In this document: positions 47,994-60,890 of the stretch, piece by piece
Numbering within the stretch: position 1 is the stretch's first letter
Layout: each line of letters opens with the position of its first letter
NCBI GenBank assembly: GCA_005765155.1
Contig: VCCP01000008.1
Coordinates: forward strand, 1,178,001-1,242,000
Length of the DNA stretch: 64,000 nt
Source of the DNA: Zelopaecilomyces penicillatus
Taxonomy: Eukaryota; Ascomycota; Sordariomycetes; Hypocreales; Pseudodiploosporaceae
Reading direction: 5' to 3'
Made by a program: the position numbers and the translations under genes
The notes under the pieces: generated by a model
What the model was told of the DNA's origin: nothing
What the model saw: only the letters and a program-made list of their open reading frames with translations
The model's database searches: none

Positions 47994-49607
47994 GGGTTCC
48001 AAGTTGGCAGGGCTGCAGTAAAACGTACTTGCGCTGCCTTGGAATGGAGAGGTTCGATTGCATAAGTCAAATGATATTTGACGGTTGCGTATTTCTTTTA
48101 ATGAGTTTATGTTATTTAAAAAGTAGTATATTTCAGTCAATATATGTATATATGGTTTGTTTGAGACAAAATGACTTCTGTGTGAGCGTCTAGCATGTCC
48201 ATGAACTTGCTTAGTGAGGTCGTATCGAAACAGCTGATGGATCACTCAATCTATAATCAGAACTTGCCATTGGATTGATTTTAGTCTTGCGTCCAAGGTT
48301 CATCGAAATATGTGGGGAACTGCATACATACAGTAATGTCATTTTCTTTTTTGACAAGAACATTTTAGCGTAGACGACACTGCGAGAATGCCATTTGCGC
48401 CCCTGGCCGATGTGAAATGGCCCAACCTGATGTCAGGCCCTGTCTTTCATGACTCCCCCTGCTAATAAACGGTCGCTCAAGCTACCTCCAATGGACGAAA
48501 AACTCAACATGAAAAGGTATCATCGATAGAGCATTAACTAGATGAACAATCAAAAAGACCCAATTCTTGGGAATATGCATGGCGTTAAACACAATAAGAC
48601 GCCAGGGTTGGGCCCACGAGCAATGACATCATAGACGCAAGATGTCTCTGCCAACCCTGGAGCATCAGCTATTCAAGAGCAGGTGGGATTTTCACACAAT
48701 ACAACTGTAACATGCACCCGACATCTATGATCACGTTGTCCATCGCCTCTTATAAGCGTGAGGAGGTGGAGAGTGGGTGTGGTAGCCTTTTATAAGTTAA
48801 ACCACCCCTATTGCCAAGTGAGTTAGTCTTAGTACAGTACTGCACCTCCAGCCCTACCAGATCCAAGCTTCAGGCCCTGAACGGCGTGCAGATCCACCCC
48901 AATTAACCCCCGTCCCAAGCGCCACTACAACGATGCTACCCGTTGGTGGAAATTAAAACCACCATTACCATCACGAGCACTTGAGAGCAACCACTCAACA
49001 CAATACATATTCCTTGCACAATGAAAGCCAAACATCCTATTCCCGGACTGTTGTAACTCAACTCTACTAAAAGAGGGGGAACTACGACTCTGTGGGGGAG
49101 GAAATCAAGGTGTAGGCTGCAGCTGCTCCCGAGCTGGGCAAGTGTCCATGCACTGAGACATTGAACAAGGATACTCTAGAAGATCATCGTGTGATTTTCC
49201 CTGTATAGTCGCAGCCGGGTGACGTTTTTCCTCCGCATCATTCTCTGAAAAGGGGGGTATAATTACTGTATGAATTCTACGAAGTTCGGACAAAGGACAT
49301 TTTAGAGTGTTGTATTTTGCCTTTTTGCCCGCTTTTCCTGTGGCTTACAGTATGGGTCGATCCAACTTCGGGGAAAAATTTAGAGATGAAACTCACATTG
49401 CCTTTTTTTTTTGGGTTGCAATGCTAAAATGTCTCTTCGGAATTAGTTCAAATCCTACCGTACCTACCACGGGCTTGTTCATCATAACAAAGGAGAAACG
49501 AATATATGAACGGCCAACCTCCCCCCACATCTCTTCGACCTTGAGCCTGAGCCCGTCAACGCACAACCATCGCCAAAAACGGACCCCATTGCAGGAGACA
49601 ACCAAAG
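47994..49607. other. Intergenic, no gene seen
   Basis: 1.6 kb with no supported gene. The last 100 nt before 49608 look like a normal leader. Confidence 0.45.
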
Positions 49608-51420
49608 ATGCGGTTCACAAGCATCAGTTCCATCTTGCTCCTTCAGCTGGCTGGCTCAGCCCTCGCTGCCCCATTCGACACACACAACCAGCTCAACAAG
49701 CGAGTCCCTCCCAAGGCCGATGACGCGAGAGCAAAGAGCGTAGTAGATGCCTTTCGGACTTCGTGGGCTGGCTACGCCAAGCATGCGTTCCCTCACGACA
49801 CGCTGCATCCGCTGACCAATAGCTACGAGGATGACAGGTAAGAAAAGACTCCCCCTTATTGGACAGAAGAAAAAAAAGCGATTCCTGGAGATGTTCTGAC
49901 ACATGCGGCGCCACAGGTCTAGATGGGGAGTGACGGCGGTCGACTCGCTGAGTACTGCTATCGTGATGGGTGAGACCAAGGTGGTCAATTCGATACTGGA
50001 ACACATTGCCCAGATTGACTTTACCACCACCGCGAAAGCCAACGATCAGATTTCGGTTTTCGAGACCAACATCCGTTATCTTGGCGGGCTTATTTCTGGT
50101 AAGTCAATATGTCAATCAGAATGGATCAACATTCGCTGAAAGTAAATGAATGATAGGCTACGACCTGCTCAAGGGCCCGTTCAAACAAACCATACCCGTT
50201 GACCCCCGCAAGGTCGACGTACTTCTAAAGCAGGCTGTAAGTCTCGCAGACAGCCTCAGCATTGCCTTCGACACACCCAGCGGCGTCCCTGTCGGCGACA
50301 TCTTTCTTAACCCAACCCGCCGCCAGACAGACTCCACCAGCAACAGCATCGCCGGCTTCGGTACGTTGGTACTCGAATGGACACGGCTGAGCGACATCTC
50401 GGGCAATCAGACGTATGCCAAACTCGCGCAAAAGGCGCAATCACATCTCCTCCGCCCTAGAGGGAGTCCCGAGGCGTGGCCTGGTCTGGTAGGCACTGAG
50501 GTGTCTGTTCAGACCGGCGACTTTCTGGATAGCGACGGTGGCTGGTCCGGCGGCACGGACAGCTTCTATGAGTACCTGATCAAGATGTACGAGTATGATC
50601 CGCGCGCGTTTTCCGAATATAGAGACCGGTGGGTGCTGGCTGCGGATTCGACCATGGCGCATCTGGTGTCGCATCCGACGTCGCGCAAGAACTTGACATA
50701 TTTATCGCAATTTTCTGGGCAGAGGACAGACCCAGTGTCTACTCACTGTAAGTCACACGCTTGGTTTTTGCACCCACTGTCTCGCGCACATAAAGTTCTG
50801 TTGCTAATCAGATCCCGACTTGTGTCGCAACTCTAGTGGCCAGTTTCGTCGGCGGCAACTTCATACTCGGCGGCGTTCTTCTTAATGAAGACAAATACAA
50901 GAGATTTGGCCTCGAACTGACCGAATCTTACTTCAACAACTACCTCCAAACGCCTGCCGGCATCGGCCCTGAAGTCTTCCGCTGGGTTGACGACTCCCTG
51001 CCACCCGGCGAAGGCAACAACGGCCCGCCGCCGAGCTCCCAGCTCGACTTCTACAAAAAGGCCGGCTTCTACACCACAGCCGGATCGTACATCCTGCGGC
51101 CCGAGACGGTCGAGAGCCTGTACTACGCGTACCGCCTCACGGGTGACACCAAGTGGCAGGACATGGCCTGGACGGCGTTCCAGAGCATCTCTAAAGTCTG
51201 CCGCGCGGGCAGCGGCTACGCACAGCTCATGGACGTGATGAAGAAGGACGGCGGCGGCTTCTACGACCAGATGCAGAGCTTCTGGATCGCCGAAACGCTC
51301 AAGTATCTGTATCTCATCTTTGCGCCCGAGTCGCCGGTACAGCTGCAGCTGCAGGGGGGCAAGAAGAGCGAGTTTGTGTTTAACACCGAGGCGCACCCCA
51401 TGCGGATCCGGTCGTCGTGA
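49608..51420 (+). CDS. Secreted class I alpha-1,2-mannosidase (GH47), 528 aa
   Basis: Exons are 49608-49837, 49917-50098, 50157-50747 and 50837-51420 (introns of 79, 58 and 89 nt). The splices rejoin codons to give DDRSRWGVTAVDSL, SGYDLL and HLASFVGGNFILGG, all family-like. A signal peptide (MRFTSISSILLLQLAGSALA) replaces the membrane anchor of Golgi/ER forms, so this is a secreted or vacuolar enzyme that trims alpha-1,2-linked mannose from N-glycans. Visible active-site elements are GGTDSFYEYL (Glu276), RPETVESLYY (Glu424) and FNTEAHP near the C-terminus, with the calcium-binding Thr518. Length fits the fungal class I enzymes (about 500-530 aa). No disruption seen. Confidence 0.93.
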
Positions 51421-52197
51421 GACAAAAACGAAGCTGCTGATTCGGGGTACCTGTCCCGGTTCATTTCCCTTGAAAGCTTGCGTTTGGCAGGGCAAGCTTG
51501 GGTGGCGCAATGCAGGGGTAGGTGGAAATGATGTCAGTCAAATTCAAGAATGTGCTGAGCTAGGAAAGGCGGTGCGATGATGACCTGGCAGCGCCTAACT
51601 AGAGGAAGTAGGCGGTGAGGCACGGATGTGCGGCTGTACAAATTCTGCCGCTATAGCTTGTGTGGATCCCCGCGTTTAGTGTCGGCGCAATTCTTATCAG
51701 GCTTCAGATCGTTGCTGGTTGACGGGACGGTTACTGCTAACATGTATATTGTATGTGTGAAACTGCTTGCACAACAGATGATCATGTGGATAGGCAGATT
51801 TAATAACGATTTATAGTTGCATACATAAAATGATGTTGTATATTCATGCTCAATGTCTACTTCTTCATCGTGCGCGAGGTGATATTGGCATTGGGGAAAG
51901 CTAACAAATGGACAGAGAAGCAAAAATACCGAATCCAACTAATACCAAAGGGGAAGATACAATTGATGCAGTTGAAAGACGAAAAGTAAAAGTATACAGC
52001 TATTTTGTGTTTGTTGGTAGAGTACTCCGGTTTAACCCTTCAAAATATAAGGTACTGCAATTAAAACAAACAAATTTCAATTTGCTATAAATATAGGTAA
52101 TTCTCAATTTCTGCAACAAACATCGTAGCCACCCAATTCCAACAATGTAAAAGTCACCAACTAGCCATCGCACAAACACCCTGCCCCTCTTGGACTT
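51421..52197. other. Intergenic between GH47 gene and PKS tail
   Basis: No gene seen. It includes the 3' sides of two convergent genes. Confidence 0.45.
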
Positions 52198-55100
52198 TTA
52201 GTCCCCCGGAAGAAAACCCACATCATTCAGCCGTTCATACGAATTCTAGCTAGCCAAATGTTTTTGTAATCCCGAAATCGCCCTCAATCCCAGTCATTCA
52301 ACTATTCCTACCTTCATAATCTCAAGAACACTAATATCACCCCCAAAAGCCCAGCACCACCAGTTGCGAATTTCGATACTGACCAGCAAATCGATACCCA
52401 TGGTGGCAAAATTATCTGTTATTTGCAGGTCCTCTTCCTGCCAGAGCATGAACATGCAAATTGTTTTGGCAATTTCCTCAGTTATCAAGGTCAAACTGGC
52501 TGGATCGTCAAGAATCGCTGGGTTGGCGGCCGCCGAGGCGAGGAACCCCCGCAGGCGACTATCGTTGGAGGACACGGTGGTGTTCCCAGCGGACTCTAGC
52601 TGGCGGTAAAAGCTCATGCGAACATCTCGTTTCCACGGCACGCGGTTGCTGGGGTCGGACATGAGCCTTGTCGCACGCATGACTGTTGAGAGATGGCTGA
52701 AGTTTGTGAAACCGAACCCAGGCCCAGTTGTGGATACAGTCTCCTTGGGAGGAGGATCAGATCGATACATGCTAATTTGGACGGTATCCAAGAGGGCTTG
52801 TTCCTGTAGTGTAAAAATTGATCCAGACTGAGCCTGATTGAGCAGTGCGGTATTCTTGCTGACGAAACCAATACCCTCCATGAAACTGACATCGATAATG
52901 GAGCAGGGGAGACTGAGGCTGTGGTGGTATTGGGTGAAGGCCTGGAGAAAGGCGTTTGCAGAGGAGTAGTTTGCCTGGCCGGGCATACCTATGGACCCAG
53001 ACATGGAGCTGAAAAGGATGAAGAAGTCAAGTTTGGATTCGGATAACGCATGGTGCAAGTTCCATGTGCCCTTGACCTTGGGGTCTACGGCAGTTTTCCA
53101 GTCATCATGGCTGATCTGGAGGATTGAGAGATCCTAAATAAGCATCATATTGTGTTAGCAAAGACGAGCTTTTGGGACTGGAGTAAAAACAAATGGCGGA
53201 AGATGAGACATGAAAATCGCACCCTAAGCACCATGGACATCTGAATCACACCAGCTATCGGCACTGTCGCATCTTGAACGGCTCGCTGAACATCCTCCAG
53301 CTCAATAACACTGCCAGCGACTGTAGTAGCTGTGCAACCCTGAGACTCAAGTTCCCTAATGAAGTCTTGATCATCACCAGACTTGCCAGCCGAGCGGGAC
53401 AGAAAAATGAGGTGCCTGGCGCCGCCCTCCACCATCCATGTGGCGACGGCTTTTCCAAGACCACCCAGTCCTCCAATCAAGAGGTATGCGCGGTCACTGC
53501 GGAACTGGGCTTGTCGCCGTATCTTTGTGGCGGAGATTGTGCTCTCGGGCATTGTTATAACATTTTTGCCAATGTGCTGACCTTTTTGCATGAACCGGAA
53601 AGATTCTGCCATGTCTCGAGCTTGGAAGGAGATAATTGGCCTTATAGGCTGGATATAACCTTCTTGATAATACCGTATGCATTGCTCCAACAACCTAGTG
53701 GAGTTTTGGTTTGGTTAGCCATTAGGATTTCTTCTCGATCTCTCCCAAGTGTGCCGCATCACTCAGGGAAGCAAAAATAACCTGGGGTTTTGTGGAGATA
53801 AATAAATGAAAACTCACCTGGATACTTCCAGTGGGTGGTCGTGGAGATAGTGTGCCAGTTCAATGCCATGAAACGTCCGGTTACCCTCAAAGGGGTCCAG
53901 AGCCAATTGGCCGCGACCGATGAAGTCACGCTTTCCCAGTTCCATCATTTTCCCGTACTTGGCAACGCATTGCCATGAGGCATGAAGCAGCTCTCCCGAG
54001 AGGGAGTTGAGCACCAAGTCTACGCCGCGACCATCAGTTGCCCGCATGATGTCCTCGCGGAAGGAAGCATTGCGCGAGTAGAAGATCTTATTTCGCGCGA
54101 GTCCGTAGGTTTCCATTAGGTATTTGACCTTTTCTTCGCTGCCGACTGTGACATAAATCTGTGTAAAGGAGAGAAAAGAAAACAGGGTTAGTGAGCTTCA
54201 TAGATATAACGGATGGGTATGTGGCAGATGGTGAAGAGCATGGGAAAGGTAGAGAGTTTGCCTTACATTTGCTCCCAGCATCTTGCAGATCTCAATAGCG
54301 GCAAGCCCGACTCCTCCACAAGCAGAATGGATGAGGATGGACTATGTTCTGGTTAGCTTTATGTTTCTTTTACATCTGTTATAGTGGAAGTGCAAGATGA
54401 ACGGAATTGGCTGACTCACCTGTCCTCGTGCAAGTTGTCCGAGATTGACGACAATATGAATCACCGTAGCATAGACCGCTGGCATTGTCGCCGCTTCTTC
54501 AAAGCTGAGTGTATCTGGAATCCGAACCACTACTTTACTGGAGATGATCCTTTTGGTCGAAAAGGAGCCTCCTTCCATGAGAAAGACTCTGTCTCCAGCT
54601 TGGCGATGGACAACGCTTGACCCAGTGCGAGTGATAACTCCTGAAGCCTCAAGGCCAATACCACCTTGTGGGGCGGCCATAATCCCCATCGTCACCAGAA
54701 CATCCTGTTAAAGTCGCATGTTAGACAAACAAATGTGAACGTAAGTGACTAGCCAGTGGAGATTGCCATACCCTAAAGTTGAGTCCTACACATCGAATAT
54801 CGATTTCTACATCATCAGGCTGTAGAGCAACGGGTTCACGTTGAACCCACTGCAACGAATCAATCTGCCCAGGGCGACCAACTGTCAGCACACTTGGCTG
54901 ATCTTCCTGCAACTCTGACTGCAGTTCCAATTTGGTCTAGAGCGGCATGTAGCGTGGTATCAAGACCGTGCCGTTTCGGATAACGTATTCAGACTCAACA
55001 TTAAAGTCATCATAATCTGTTTGTGAAATCTCATGGAAGTAGGCTGCCTCGAGCTCAATAGTAGACACAATGGCCTGACCTGTTGCCCCATGACTACTGC

Positions 55101-58100
55101 CAATCTGAATCCATTCTATTTGCATGCCCTCCTGAGCGAATAGCTCAGCCAGCTCACAAGCAAAGCTGTGCTTGTGTTTGTTGTAGAGGAAGGTGACATT
55201 TGAAGTGCTCACATGGGAATCAACTAGCTCGGAAGCAGTTGAGACAATGCAGCTGTTTATTTGATACAGCATTTCGTCATCTGTAACTGCAGCATCAGTA
55301 CCCGAGAAGCTTGCCTTACGCAGTTCTCGATCCCATCGTTCAACAGAGGTGAGTGGTTGATTTGGTTGACCGTCATGTTCACCTATCCACCATCCTGGGA
55401 GGAGACCCTATGAATTCGAAGTTCGGGACATGGTCAGTCATTGAACATGGGTAAGCAGTTTGAGGGGAAGAGGGTTGCAGAGGGCCTTGATAGAAGTAAC
55501 ATTGCATTAAGTTTAAACTTACGGTGACGAAATTGAGTGATTGCCATTTCATTGCTGTAAAGCGTTAGTTAGTAAATTCATGATTCCTCGAGTACTTGGA
55601 AAGATATAGCTAGGGGAAGAGGCCAGAGAATCAACATACGCGTCACTAGTTCTTGAAGAAACAATCGTCCGCCTGGGCGTAAGAGCGCGCGGACATTGCG
55701 AAGTGTTTCTTGTAGCGACGGAGTAGCGTGTAGAACCTAGTACAACAAAGAGTAAGTAATGGCATCGGCATGGTCAAAAGAGTAGAGCTTACATTAGCAG
55801 CCACGATCAGATCGAATGATCCGGCTTCAAATCCCTGGTCGCAAGGATCCTTTGTAATGTCTAGGACTTTGTAGGCCATCCCAGCATGATTTTCAAATCT
55901 TTCTTGAGCAGCGCTGAAGAAACCAGAAGAAACATCAGTAAACACGTATTGAGAGTACATGCGAATCCCGTCCTCAGAAACAAGGGCCTGGAGAGCTTCG
56001 GCGGTTGTGCCACCCGTGCCGCCTCCGATTTCTAGAATTTTCATCGTAGGCTGAGCGTGGCCGCATAAAGACAAAAGACCATCAGCGCTGATCATACCGC
56101 TGTTGTTATCATACATGGTCTCTAAGCCGTCGTTCTCCAATAGCAACTGGATAGGGTTGACTTTTTCAAGAAAGATGTTTTCAACATTCTCTGGGATGGA
56201 GAGTCTGCGGAACATTTGGACTTGTTTGTTAGCAGTCTCGGAGTTATAGGCTGCAATATTTTCTTCGAGGCCGACATGAATGTCTTCCAATTGCGCGAGG
56301 TCAAGTGTAGCCCACTGTTGAGCCTCTGGGACTAGGAGTTCCCAGTCACCCTGAGTTGTGGCATCTTTTTCTTTCTGCAACCACGAAGCATACTTGGCCA
56401 AGTGACCTGCTGGTATCTCCAATTTTTTAAGAGCTTTAGACATCCGCAGTATTTAAACCGCAGTTATCTTCTCGAGAACAATCTTACGATCGCGTCTTGC
56501 TAGCTCGCGGCGCATCAAAGTGCTTGGCTCGAGAAACCCAACATCGGGGCGCCATTGCAGCCGAACCGCTGCCGCAGGATCCTTGCCATCAAATGGATCC
56601 TCGTTTTCTAGTGGGGCGAATATTCCGTTCTTCAGATTCACTGCAGTTTCATTTTCCGGTGTCAGAGCAATGAAATCTCCATGTATTGTGCCCCTGTCGT
56701 CCACTTCGGAGAAAGCTTCGACAGTAAGGCTTGACGCTCCTGGCTTGACGCAAATGTATCCTACAGAAGCAGGAACGGCAAGAGTTTCTAGGCGGCGAGC
56801 CAGACCATTTGTCATTGCGACTGTAAAGAGCTGCAAGCATGCATCGAGAGTGGTAGGGTGAACAGCATACCAAGAACCAGGCTTGGCTTCATTCAACACG
56901 GCAGCAGTTGCCCTGCGCTCTTTCGTATGGGCTGAGATTTCCTTGAGACCTTGGAACTGCGGCCCATAGTTGAGTCCCAAACGTCGCATACGTTCATACC
57001 AGAAGTCCTCCGCAAGCCGGCGTGGATGCTTGGCAATGCTCTTTCCCGAAGACTCGAACTCTTCGCCCGCTTTGCCCTGGCAGACGAAATGCTGCACCCA
57101 AGTAGCGCCGTTGAAAGCCGTTATTGAGAAATCGAACCAAGACGAATTGGCACTGTCTGTAAGGCGAGAGGGCCTCATAGTAGTGATTATTTATATAGTC
57201 TCATCTTGCTGAAAGACCATTGCGTTCTTGATTACAACATCCCGCAGAGAATATGTTTCAGAGCCGGTCATCTGCCTAATAGCTTCGCCAACAATTGCGA
57301 TATATCCTGCACCAGGAAAAACAGTATCGTCCTTAATCTTATGATCTTTGAGCCAAGAAACGTCTGAAACCTGAAGCGTATTTCTCCAAGATGGCTCTGC
57401 ATCACTAGTCTCTAGGCATCTGAACCCAAGCAGTTCATGATATTGGTGAGCTTTTAGCCTCCATTCTGTCGATATACGGCTTTCTATCCAGAATTCTGAT
57501 CCATGATCCCAAGAGTAGGATGGGACATCTACCGCAATGCGTGCTTGAGGATTGAGGAACGAAAAGTTGACTGGGCAGCCATGAGTATATAGCCGGCCAA
57601 TCGCAGTGAGCGTGGATATAAACGTCGTCTCCCCTGATCAGCGTGGGGACATAGGTCTTGGAGAACTTTCCGGAATATTCTTGGAATATTTGGCGAAGGG
57701 GGCCCTGCAAAGCCGAATGGGGTCCGATCTCAAGAAAGACTGTGTCCTGTCGAAGGTCGTCCAGCAGCTCTTGCACTGCTGTGTTGAATAGAACAGAGGA
57801 CTCAAGATTGCTCCGCCAATAGGCTGGGCCGAGCCGAGCTTTAGCAACAGAAAGATAGCCTGTCACACTTGAATAGAAATGAATTGTCGTTTCCTTTGCA
57901 GATACGTGTTTCTTCAGCAGATCTTCGTACGTTTCTCCTATTTCACGCATATGGTCTGGAAGAGCAACACATATTAGCCACTAGATCCTTCCTTGTCTTT
58001 TGTCACTTTTTGAGATAAGAAGGAATAGCCAGACTTACGTGAGTGGTATGCCATGTCAACATGTAGCTTTCGGGTAAAGATGGACGGATCGTGGGCTTTC

Positions 58101-60890
58101 ACAGCTTCAAGTGTCAACTCAACAGCCTCTTGATCACCAGACAGCGTGACGCTTTTTGAGCTATTATCACAAGCCACCAGTGCCCCTTTCACAAGAAAAG
58201 AAGAAACGTCATGGCGACCAAGACCAACAGCCGCCATTGCTCCCTTGCGAACTTGTTTCTTGGTAGTCAGTCCCCGGTAGTAGGCACACAGGATAGCCTC
58301 CCTGACGGTCAAGGCGCCCGCTGCGTATGCGCAGGCAATCTCTCCGCTGGAGTGGCCAACAACTGCATTGGGCGTGATGCCACTCTTTTTGAGGAAATTG
58401 ATGAGTGCAACCTGAACAGCAGTGCACAATGGCTGGGAGAACTCGGCCTTGCGGACGAGATCTGCGGTATCTGTGTCGCAAAGCACGCCTAACATGAAGC
58501 TGATTAGCAGATTTCCTTTTACCTTCAACAATCGGTTCCTCATTCAAAAGGATATCAATTCCAATTTCGGGCAGAAAGGACATACCTTCCATTGTCCAGG
58601 TTGGTCGCTCATCGATGTTTTGCAACACCTTGTCCATTTCGCGAATGGAGTCGCGGAAGCAATCTGATTGCTCAATCAGGCTCTTGCCCATTCCAGCCCA
58701 CTGGGCACCCTGTCCAGTACATACAAACACAACGCTCGGAGGATTGGTCTTGGTCTTTTGAGATCCTTCAAAGCTCAGAGATGGATCGTCGTGTCGAGCG
58801 ATGCAGAACGTTCTGTGTGACAGATGCTCTCGGCGTGAAGAAAGGGTATATGAAACACTGTCAAGAGAGTCAAGGTGATTTCTAAGGTAGTCTTTCATGG
58901 TTTCTTCCCTTTTCTTGAGTGAAGTTTTGTTGTTTGCGGAAATGGGTATGAGACGTGGAGTGCTTTTTGTCGACATATTTATGGGGCCATCAGGAGGCTT
59001 TGTGAATTCTCTAGTCTGATGCCCATTGGCAACCCCATTAGTTTGTCCATTGGAATGACCGTTGGAATGATCGTTGGAGTGCCCATTAGAGTCTCCATTT
59101 GTTGCATGCACATCTGTATGCCCATTAGTATGACCATTTGAGTTCCTGTTAGAATCCCCATTAGTAACTCCATTTTATGACCGTTAGAGTAGTCGTTCGA
59201 GTGACTGTTCGCATGTCCATTTGTGTGTCCATTTGTGTGTCCATTTACATATCCATTGGAGTGGCCGTTCAGATGTCTATTAGAGTTCCCATTAGTAGCT
59301 CCATCAGTACATCCGTTTGCATGTCCATTGGTTATTGCACTCGGAGGAGACACAAACAGTTTTGGCCAACCTCGTTTGAGAAACCCCAATGAAGCAGCCG
59401 AGTCAACAATCACCTACATGATACTTTTAGCCAAATTTCAAGCTTAAGGCTCTCACAAGATGTCACTCACGTGTGCATTTGACCCTCCAACTCCAAAGGA
59501 GTTTACACTGACTCTGGCGGCTCGATCCCGGGGCCATGGCGTAGGCTCGACAGGAACTGTAAGGTTTGCTTCTTGAAAGGGTACTGTGAAATTTGAAAAT
59601 TAGCTCATCCGCATTATAATCCGACACAATGGACTCACTATTGGGGTTTGGCGTGGAGAAGTTGATGTTGGGTGGAATGGTGCTGTTCTCAAGAGACAGA
59701 ACCGCCTTGATGAGACTTGTGATGCCAGATGCACCCTCACCGTGTCCCACATTTGGTTTCACCCATTGTACAATCAGCAAATACTATGTCTTCCTTGTAT
59801 ATTTGCTATGCAGGCCATCGCTCACCGATCCAATGTATGTGCCACAGTCTCCGCCAAAGACTTTGGCAACAGCAGCAGCTTCCAGAGGATCTCCAATCGG
59901 CGTACCAGTACCGTGGCATTCAACAAAAGGAGTGTCATGGATATCGCTTAAGCCAGCAGACGCATACGCTTGCCGCATCAGCTGCTCGTGTCGCTCGGAA
60001 GAGGGGTTGGTGATGCCTGGTGTCTTTCCATCACAGTTGACTGCTGTGGAGCGGATCACAGCGCGAATAGGATCACCGTCCCTGATCGCATCCTCAAGAA
60101 GCTTGATATTAACTGCATTGACCGCTTCACCGCGAGCATATCCATCCGCGGCTGCGTCGAATGTCTTGCATGATCCCGTCGGTGACAGCACACCCCGTTC
60201 CGTCATTCTTAATGTCATTCCAGGGCCGATAATCATATTGGTACCAGCCACAATCGCTCCCGAACAACTCCTATTGTACAGGGCTTGGCATGCGTCGTTG
60301 ATGCACGTCGATGTGGAAGAACACGCCGTTCGAACGGTCATACTGTCTGCAATTTAGTAACGGTTTCGACCAACACCGTTTTGGCGAGCGTGGCTAGAGG
60401 GGGAGGGGGATCCTACCTTGGCCCCTGTAAATCGTATTCATATGAAACTCTGTTAGATATTGCGAAATCTGATTCAGCCATAATACGATGCAAGGCCAGG
60501 TGTTGGGGATCAAATGTGTTCAGCTCTTGCCAATCTTCACCAAACACACCAACATAGCAGCCAATGTTGCTACCTCGCCAATTCACCTGGCCACCGTTCT
60601 CCATGCATTCCCACACAACTTCTAGTAAAAGACGCTGTTGGGGATCCAACTTTTCAACCTCGGCTCTGGTCATTGAGAAGAAGGGGGCATCAAATGCTTT
60701 GATATTGGTATCTTGGAGAAAATAGCCCTGGTCTGTGGCAACTCGGTGTTTCGACAACGCATCGCTGTAAAAGGCATCAACGTTGTATCGATCTTTGGGA
60801 ATTCGGCATCTGCCATCACGTTTATTGATGAGGAGATCCCAGAATTCATCGGTTGTTGACAGGGGGTGATGTATTCGAACTGGACTCCAT
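52198..60890 (-). pseudogene. Highly reducing type I PKS, decayed (KS-AT-DH-psiMT-ER-KR-ACP)
   Basis: All domains of a fungal reducing polyketide synthase are readable on the minus strand. KS (about 60845-59370) has TACSST, HGTGTPIGDP and KPNVGH. A Ser-Asn-Gly-His-rich linker follows (about 59330-58990). AT (about 58760-57620) has GHSSGE. DH (about 57400-56650) has its KDHKI His and HPTTLDA Asp. A methyltransferase-like region (about 56060-55640) has LEIGGGTGG. ER (about 54900-53815) has SACGGVGLAA, KR (about 53520-52900) has GGLGGLG, and ACP is at about 52470-52300. More than ten introns still have good borders. The lesions are a lost KS start with frame break (60848), a missing acceptor AG (59764-59763), frameshifts near 59175 and 57618, in-frame TAA at 57193-57191 and 56455-56453, TAG at 54939-54937, TGA at 52296-52294 and TAG at 52248-52246. 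The ACP Ser codon is now Leu (52389-52387). It cannot make a working synthase. Confidence 0.9.
58990..59330 (-). repeat. NGH-coding minisatellite in the PKS linker
   Basis: Imperfect 12-bp units encode Asn-Gly-His-Ser/Thr repeats between KS and AT. One unit near 59172-59180 (CATAAAATGG) has lost a base, so the repeat continues in a different frame. The likely cause is replication slippage. Confidence 0.75.

Noticed and set aside
50833..51510. 225-codon minus-strand frame
   Set aside because: Antisense shadow of the last GH47 exon, produced by GC-rich third codon positions.
58489..58585. Apparent frame break in the PKS acyltransferase
   Set aside because: A normal 97-nt intron (GTATGT...CTAAT...TTAG) rejoins the frame perfectly, so it is not a lesion.
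59629..60357. 242-codon plus-strand frame
   Set aside because: Antisense of the PKS ketosynthase; no motifs of its own.
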